DNA of 64,000 bases from Microbacterium testaceum (GTDB taxonomy: Bacteria > Actinomycetota > Actinomycetes > Actinomycetales > Microbacteriaceae). A program made the translations under genes and the position numbers. Position 1 is the stretch's first letter; every line of letters begins with the position of its first letter. The stretch spans positions 1 through 64,000 of the forward strand of contig NZ_LDRT01000019.1 in the NCBI RefSeq assembly GCF_001476655.1. Direction: 5' to 3'. Positions 59,487-64,000 of the stretch are shown here, in pieces. Below the pieces are notes generated by a model, which was not told where the DNA came from, did no database searches, and saw nothing but the letters and a program-made list of their open reading frames with translations.

Positions 59487-59528
59487 GGATGCCGGGAACC
59501 AGGGTTCCTGCTCGGGTTCCCGGCATCC
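59487..59528 (+). terminator. Hairpin between fusA and tuf
   Basis: A perfect 14-bp inverted repeat (59487-59500 with 59515-59528) with a 14-nt loop begins 11 bp after the fusA stop. Each arm includes GGATGCC or GGCATCC. It may end part of the str transcript. TAGTAA around 59553-59558 could then be the -10 element of a separate tuf promoter, but no good -35 is visible. Confidence 0.65.
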
Positions 59529-59634
59529 ACTCAAACTCAATACCGACTCTCTAGTAACCTGAGAACCATCCCCGTGGAGAACCGGTCGCAATCCAGCGCC
59601 CGGGACTTCGCAACTACGTCCTGAGGAGGACCCA

Positions 59635-60828
59635 GTGGCTAAGGCCAAGTTCGAGCGGACCAAGCCGCACGTGAACATCGGAACGATCGGTCACGTCGAC
59701 CACGGCAAGACCACGCTCACCGCTGCCATCTCGAAGGTGCTCGCCGACAAGTTCCCGTCGGCCACCAACGTCCAGCGTGACTTCGCGTCGATCGACTCGG
59801 CGCCGGAAGAGCGTCAGCGCGGTATCACCATCAACATCTCGCACGTCGAGTACGAGACCCCCAAGCGTCACTACGCTCACGTCGACGCGCCCGGCCACGC
59901 CGACTACATCAAGAACATGATCACCGGTGCCGCTCAGATGGACGGCGCGATCCTCGTGGTCGCCGCCACCGACGGCCCGATGGCTCAGACCCGTGAGCAC
60001 GTTCTGCTCGCCAAGCAGGTCGGCGTGCCCTACCTGCTCGTCGCGCTGAACAAGAGCGACATGGTCGACGACGAGGAGATCCTGGAGCTCGTCGAGCTCG
60101 AGGTTCGCGAGCTGCTGTCGTCGCAGGACTTCGATGGCGACAACGCCCCCGTCGTCCGCGTCTCGGGCCTCAAGGCTCTCGAGGGTGACGAGCAGTGGGT
60201 CAACTCGATCGTCGAGCTCATGGAGGCCGTCGACGAGTCGATCCCCGACCCGGTGCGCGACAAGGACAAGCCGTTCCTCATGCCCATCGAGGACGTCTTC
60301 ACCATCACCGGCCGTGGCACGGTCGTCACGGGCCGCGCCGAGCGCGGTACCCTCGCGATCAACTCCGAGGTCGAGATCGTCGGCATCCGCCCGACGCAGA
60401 AGACCACGGTCACGGGTATCGAGATGTTCCACAAGCAGCTCGACGAGGCCTGGGCCGGCGAGAACTGTGGTCTGCTCCTCCGCGGCACCAAGCGTGACGA
60501 CGTCGAGCGCGGTCAGGTCGTCGTGAAGCCCGGTTCGGTCACCCCGCACACCAACTTCGAGGGCACGGCGTACATCCTGTCCAAGGAAGAGGGCGGCCGC
60601 CACAACCCGTTCTTCACGAACTACCGCCCGCAGTTCTACTTCCGCACCACCGACGTGACCGGCGTCATCACGCTGCCCGAGGGCACCGAGATGGTCATGC
60701 CCGGTGACACCACCGAGATGTCGGTCGAGCTCATCCAGCCGATCGCCATGGAAGAGGGCCTCGGCTACGCGATCCGTGAGGGTGGCCGCACCGTCGGCGC
60801 CGGCACGGTCACGAAGATCCTCAAGTAA
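59635..60828 (+). CDS. tuf: Elongation factor Tu
   Basis: The 397-residue GTPase delivers aminoacyl-tRNA to the ribosome. G1 is [11 protein letters not shown]3 is DAPGHADY (Ala after Asp, the form common in actinobacteria), and G4 is NKSD. Domain II and III motifs ([33 protein letters not shown]) are intact. The start is GTG at 59635 after a strong GAGGAGG. It ends at the terminator 60851-60878. Confidence 0.98.
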   Translation: MAKAKFERTKPHVNIGTIGHVDHGKTTLTAAISKVLADKFPSATNVQRDFASIDSAPEERQRGITINISHVEYETPKRHYAHVDAPGHADYIKNMITGAAQMDGAILVVAATDGPMAQTREHVLLAKQVGVPYLLVALNKSDMVDDEEILELVELEVRELLSSQDFDGDNAPVVRVSGLKALEGDEQWVNSIVELMEAVDESIPDPVRDKDKPFLMPIEDVFTITGRGTVVTGRAERGTLAINSEVEIVGIRPTQKTTVTGIEMFHKQLDEAWAGENCGLLLRGTKRDDVERGQVVVKPGSVTPHTNFEGTAYILSKEEGGRHNPFFTNYRPQFYFRTTDVTGVITLPEGTEMVMPGDTTEMSVELIQPIAMEEGLGYAIREGGRTVGAGTVTKILK

Positions 60829-60850
60829 GTCTTTCCAGACTTCACTCGGC

Positions 60851-60878
60851 AAGGGCCGGGCCTTCGGGCCCGGCCCTT
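60851..60878 (+). terminator. Intrinsic terminator of tuf
   Basis: A perfect 12-bp stem (60851-60862 with 60867-60878, core AAGGGCCGGGCC) is closed by the very stable TTCG tetraloop, 22 bp after the tuf stop. Confidence 0.9.
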
Positions 60879-61056
60879 CGTCGTTCCCGGATGCCGGTGC
60901 TTCACGTCGCTGCCGGACGCTGCGCCGGATGCCAGGGTCCCGGGCCGCCGTGAGAAGCGCACGTCGCACGGCTTCGGCACCCGACCCAGACGGCGGTCTG
61001 GGGGAGCCGATGCCCGGGAAGTGGGGCCGACCGGGTGAAACCCGTAAGCTGAACGG

Positions 61057-61896
61057 GTGAGTGACACCCCCTTCGAGCCGAGCCGGCGCTCCCGTCGCGA
61101 GGCCCGAGCGGCCGTCGACAGCCCCACCCCCGAGCAGACGTTCCGCCTCGACGACGAGACCGAACCGGATAAGGAGCCCCGCCCGTCCCGGTCCGCCGCC
61201 GACACGGACCCCGCGCCGCGCCCCTCCCCGCGCGCGTCGAACGGCTTCTTCGGCACCTGGAAGCCGCTCGTGGCCGCCGCGGCCGCCATCGTCGTCGCCG
61301 TCATCGTCGGGCTGATCGTGACGGTGGCTTTCAACGGCGCCGCCGGGCGGAGCATCGGCAGTGTCCTGGCATCCGTCGTCGTCGGCGGCACCGGAATCGG
61401 CCTGATGGCGCGCACCCGGCCGGCGGGCTTCTTCCGCGTCAACGGACTCGACGTCCTGTGGGGCCTGATCCTCGGAGCGGTGATGCCGTTCATCGCGGGG
61501 ATCGGCGCGGTCTCGCGGGGGTGGCCGGCGTTCGAGGCGCTGTCGCTGCGCTGGCTGGTCCTCGGCGTCGCCGCGCCGTTCGTCATCGTGCTGATGCTGA
61601 CCTTCTTCGCGATCGGGTTCGTCTACCCGGCGGCTCTGTCCTACACGTCGACGCGTTTCACACCGACGGTCGCCCGGATCGTGTCCGGTGCCGTCTCCGC
61701 GGTCGCCTTCGCGATCATTCCGATCGTGTTCGCCGGAAACGTGTCGGGTATGCCGTTCGCGCTTCCGGTGGGGCTGGGGATCGCGGCATCCGTCTTCGTC
61801 GCTCTGTCCCGCCGCTTCTGGGGACCCCTGCTCATGGGGCTGGTCTTCACGGGCGTGTGGGTCATGCTCGCGATCGCGGGCTACATCCTGGCCTGA
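61057..61896 (+). CDS. Membrane protein of unknown function with acidic N-terminus
   Basis: This is a 279-residue protein from a GTG at 61057. The first 65 residues are polar and disordered (Pro, Asp and Arg rich). About seven membrane segments follow, starting at KPLVAAAAAIVVAVIVGLIVTVAF and ending VFTGVWVMLAIAGYILA. Some hydrophobic patches (GLDVLWGLILGAVMPFIAGIG) recall CPBP-type membrane proteins, but their conserved Glu-Glu-x3-Arg and His motifs are absent. The function cannot be assigned. Confidence 0.75.
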   Translation: MSDTPFEPSRRSRREARAAVDSPTPEQTFRLDDETEPDKEPRPSRSAADTDPAPRPSPRASNGFFGTWKPLVAAAAAIVVAVIVGLIVTVAFNGAAGRSIGSVLASVVVGGTGIGLMARTRPAGFFRVNGLDVLWGLILGAVMPFIAGIGAVSRGWPAFEALSLRWLVLGVAAPFVIVLMLTFFAIGFVYPAALSYTSTRFTPTVARIVSGAVSAVAFAIIPIVFAGNVSGMPFALPVGLGIAASVFVALSRRFWGPLLMGLVFTGVWVMLAIAGYILA

Positions 61897-61920
61897 CGCT
61901 CCCCCCGCGCGAGGCGATGC

Positions 61921-63150
61921 TCAGCGCCCGCGGAGGATCCGGAGCGCGGCGGCGGTGAAGACGCCCAGGACAGCGAGCTGAACGACGGCGACGCCGCCCG
62001 CCGCCCCCGCGACGCCGAGAAGCGACGCACCGACGAGCACCGCGGGCACGACGAGGAGCGCGCCCACGCAGACGGCGGCGAGGTACGCGCCGTCACGACC
62101 GGAGGGCAGCACGACGCACATGCCGAGCGCGGTCGCGAGCGTCATGGCGGCGAGGGCCACACCCCCGAAGAGGGCGGTGAGGGACGTGATCTCGAAGCCG
62201 GGACCCAGCACCACGGGGGTCGCCCACGGGACGACGAGGGCGAAGCCGGTGCCGAGGGCGACGGCGAGCAGGACATGGAGTCCGACGGCGCGGCGCATGC
62301 GTCGCAGCCCCGCATCGCCGGGGGCCGACGAGACCCAGCCCTGGAAGGAGCCGGTGATCATGTACACGCCGATGTATCCGTACTTGAGGACGCGATCGAA
62401 CGGCGCGAAGCCGATGGCGGCCGGCGAGGTGGCGACGCCGAGTGTCGAGAGGGGAGCGGTCTCGGAGAACGTGAGGAGACCGGCGGCGAGGGCCGTGCGC
62501 CACCCGCCCCGGTAGGCGCCGCGGGCGTCTGTGAGAGCGGCGCGCACGGAGAATCGCTCGCGGAGACCGATGAACCACGTCGCGGTGACGAACGCGGCGA
62601 GCGTGCCGACGAGCAGGATCGTGGGGTACAGCAGAGGGGTGGCGGTGAGAAGCGCGGCGAGGGCTCCGACGAGGTTGAGCACGATGCGGGGGACGGCGTC
62701 GAAGACGAGCGACAGAAGAGGACGCCCGACCCCCACCGCGTACCAGCTGAGCGACAGGCCCTGCAGAGCGAAGGCGAGAGCGGAGACGATCGCGAGCGCG
62801 TGATCGTCGGCATGGCTCGCCAGAGCCGCGACCAGGGCGACGGCGGGCAGGACCACGATGCTGTTGGCCCCGCGGACGACGATACTCGCGCGGAAGACGC
62901 GCGCGGGGTGTGCGGAGCGCGCCGCTTCGACCGGGCCGCGGACGGCCCAGCCGAAGGTGATGATGGTGGCGGCCAGCGTGCCGAGGGCTTGGCCGATCGC
63001 GATCTCGGCGAAGCCGTCGGGGCCTGCGGCGCGCGTGATGAGCGGCAGGGCGATGAGCGGGGAGATGGCCGAGAGCGCGGAGACGGCGGTCAACAGCGCG
63101 ACGCTGCGCGCCCGGTGCGGCCGCGACGGCTCAGCGGACTCGGAGGTCAC
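61921..63150 (-). CDS. Flippase-like polysaccharide biosynthesis membrane protein (MATE/Wzx fold)
   Basis: This is a 409-residue protein with about 12 hydrophobic segments and short loops. The opening ALLTAVSALSAISPLIALPLITRAAGPDGFAEIAIGQALG is the standard start of Wzx/MVF-like flippases. These move lipid-linked sugar units across the membrane for capsule or cell-wall polysaccharide assembly. The GTG at 63148-63150 overlaps the end of the upstream O-antigen-ligase-like gene by 20 bp, so the two are one transcript. This marks the edge of a polysaccharide cluster that continues beyond the window. Confidence 0.82.
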   Translation of the reverse strand: MTSESAEPSRPHRARSVALLTAVSALSAISPLIALPLITRAAGPDGFAEIAIGQALGTLAATIITFGWAVRGPVEAARSAHPARVFRASIVVRGANSIVVLPAVALVAALASHADDHALAIVSALAFALQGLSLSWYAVGVGRPLLSLVFDAVPRIVLNLVGALAALLTATPLLYPTILLVGTLAAFVTATWFIGLRERFSVRAALTDARGAYRGGWRTALAAGLLTFSETAPLSTLGVATSPAAIGFAPFDRVLKYGYIGVYMITGSFQGWVSSAPGDAGLRRMRRAVGLHVLLAVALGTGFALVVPWATPVVLGPGFEITSLTALFGGVALAAMTLATALGMCVVLPSGRDGAYLAAVCVGALLVVPAVLVGASLLGVAGAAGGVAVVQLAVLGVFTAAALRILRGR

Positions 63151-64000
63151 GCTCGTCCTCGGTGAGGGGCCGCAGGAGCACCGCGATGAGGATCCAGGTG
63201 ATCGCGAACCAGAACATGCTCGTCAACGTCGCGGAGAGCAGGTAGGACGCGAGCAGGCCCGCGGCCACGGGCTTTCGTTCGCGCGGGACGAAGACGAAGA
63301 CCGCGACGAACAGGAGGATCAGCAGCCCGAGGCCGAGGATCCCTCCGTCGTAGAGCACCTGAACGGGCAGCATGATGATGTGCCCGCTGATCCCTGGCGT
63401 GCCGGGCTGTTCGTGGCGCAGTCCGAACGTGTTCGTCCCGTTGCCCAGCCACAGGTTGATCCCCTTCATCTCCTGCGCGGCGAGGCCCGCGACTTCGAGG
63501 CGGAAGGCGATCGTCCCGCCGACGAAGTCGACGTCGCCGATCTTGTTCTGCTGCTCCGGGTTCGTCGGGTCGGGTTCGCGCGTCGGTGCCGGCGTGGGCG
63601 TGCCCCCCGTCGCGGTCGAGGCGACGGATGCCGAGGGGCTGGCCGTCGCGGGAAGGGTGCGGTCGGCGGGCGCCGTGCCGCCCATCGCGGCGATGACACC
63701 GTAGGTGACGACCAGGGTGGCGACGAGGACCCCGGCCGGGAGGACGCGAGCGAAGCGTTCACGCCACGATGAGCGCAGCGAGAAGACGGTGAACAGCGCG
63801 AAGACGCCGAGGCCCAGAATGAGGCTGAACACGGCGGTGCGGGTCTGCGAGGCGACCAGCCCCAACGGCACCGCCACCGCGACGGCGGCGACCTCCCACC
63901 GCCCGATGCCCCGCCGTGTGATCGTCAGCAGCGTCCAGAAGATGAGGATCGAGGCGTAGATGTTCGCCTCGATCGCGGTGACCCGAGCGACGTACACCTC
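63131..64000 (-). CDS. O-antigen ligase/polymerase-like membrane protein, C-terminal part (runs off the window)
   Basis: The last 289 residues are present; the gene begins beyond base 64000. Several hydrophobic segments (IYASILIFWTLLTI, WEVAAVAVAVPLGLVASQTR, FSLILGLGVFALFTVF) surround a Ser/Thr/Pro-rich extracytoplasmic loop (TASPSASVASTATGG to EPDPTNPEQQN). GNGTNTFGLRHE then GHIIMLPVQVLYDGGILGLGLLILLF correspond to the Wzy_C region, where Arg/His residues matter for catalysis. The end is RPLTEDERDLRVR. It overlaps the downstream flippase gene. The role is likely joining or polymerising surface glycans. Confidence 0.8.
   Translation of the reverse strand, partial: EVYVARVTAIEANIYASILIFWTLLTITRRGIGRWEVAAVAVAVPLGLVASQTRTAVFSLILGLGVFALFTVFSLRSSWRERFARVLPAGVLVATLVVTYGVIAAMGGTAPADRTLPATASPSASVASTATGGTPTPAPTREPDPTNPEQQNKIGDVDFVGGTIAFRLEVAGLAAQEMKGINLWLGNGTNTFGLRHEQPGTPGISGHIIMLPVQVLYDGGILGLGLLILLFVAVFVFVPRERKPVAAGLLASYLLSATLTSMFWFAITWILIAVLLRPLTEDERDLRVR

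Noticed and set aside
57331-59526. Reading frame of 731 codons on the - strand across fusA
   Set aside because: fusA is unmistakable on the + strand; the antisense translation has no motif.

Overview
The window is a very GC-rich chromosomal segment, roughly 70% G+C by eye. It uses GTG and TTG starts freely and carries rpoB-rpoC and rpsL-rpsG-fusA-tuf genes of actinobacterial type. The proteins (an FHA/DUF5684 protein, a DUF4916 NUDIX-like protein, a fused PxpBC) and the short hydrophobic/alanine-rich style suggest a Microbacteriaceae member, most likely Microbacterium. That assignment is inference from protein style, with no marker search. No rRNA, tRNA, CRISPR array, integrase, transposase or phage gene was found.

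Layout. 1-21.5 kb is housekeeping: the end of an Lhr-type helicase, an ABC-F ATPase with a possible leader peptide, a carboxylesterase, a DUF4916 protein, an M3 peptidase, a threonine aldolase, a SWIM/SNF2 helicase, an MFS carrier, an SDR, a DUF6421-like protein divergent from an Lrp/AsnC regulator, a NarL-type two-component pair, a SprT-like protein, a TPR protein and a spermidine-synthase-like protein. 21.8-27.4 kb is a split oligopeptide ABC importer: substrate-binding protein and two permeases on +, and a fused double ATPase on - facing them. 27.8-30.2 kb encodes 5-oxoprolinase PxpA and a PxpB-PxpC fusion. 30.2-37.9 kb is rpoB-rpoC with a recognisable promoter and terminator. 38-41.7 kb holds small envelope or unknown proteins, including two convergent paralogues with overlapping 3' ends.

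41.7-56.1 kb is the most interesting region: a tightly coupled seven-gene operon. It encodes a membrane Ser/Thr kinase, a 1985-residue multi-Ig/FN3 exported protein, a MoxR AAA+ ATPase, a DUF58 protein, a membrane transglutaminase-fold protein that has lost the catalytic Cys and His, a DUF5684-FHA protein, and a disordered tail-anchored protein carrying repeated D-x-T-hydrophobic motifs that look like phosphothreonine sites for the FHA domain. The likely reading is a kinase-controlled, MoxR-assisted envelope assembly system. The operon sits between rpoC and the str operon (rpsL-rpsG-fusA-tuf, 56.4-60.8 kb). The window ends in a polysaccharide region (flippase-like and O-antigen-ligase-like genes).

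Between genes there are several distinct palindromic repeat elements (19.4, 23.5, 25.7 and 27.6 kb) and one tandem repeat (11.6 kb). A 7-mer, GGATGCC/GGCATCC, recurs throughout the window far more often than base composition predicts, but is nearly absent from the highly expressed genes.
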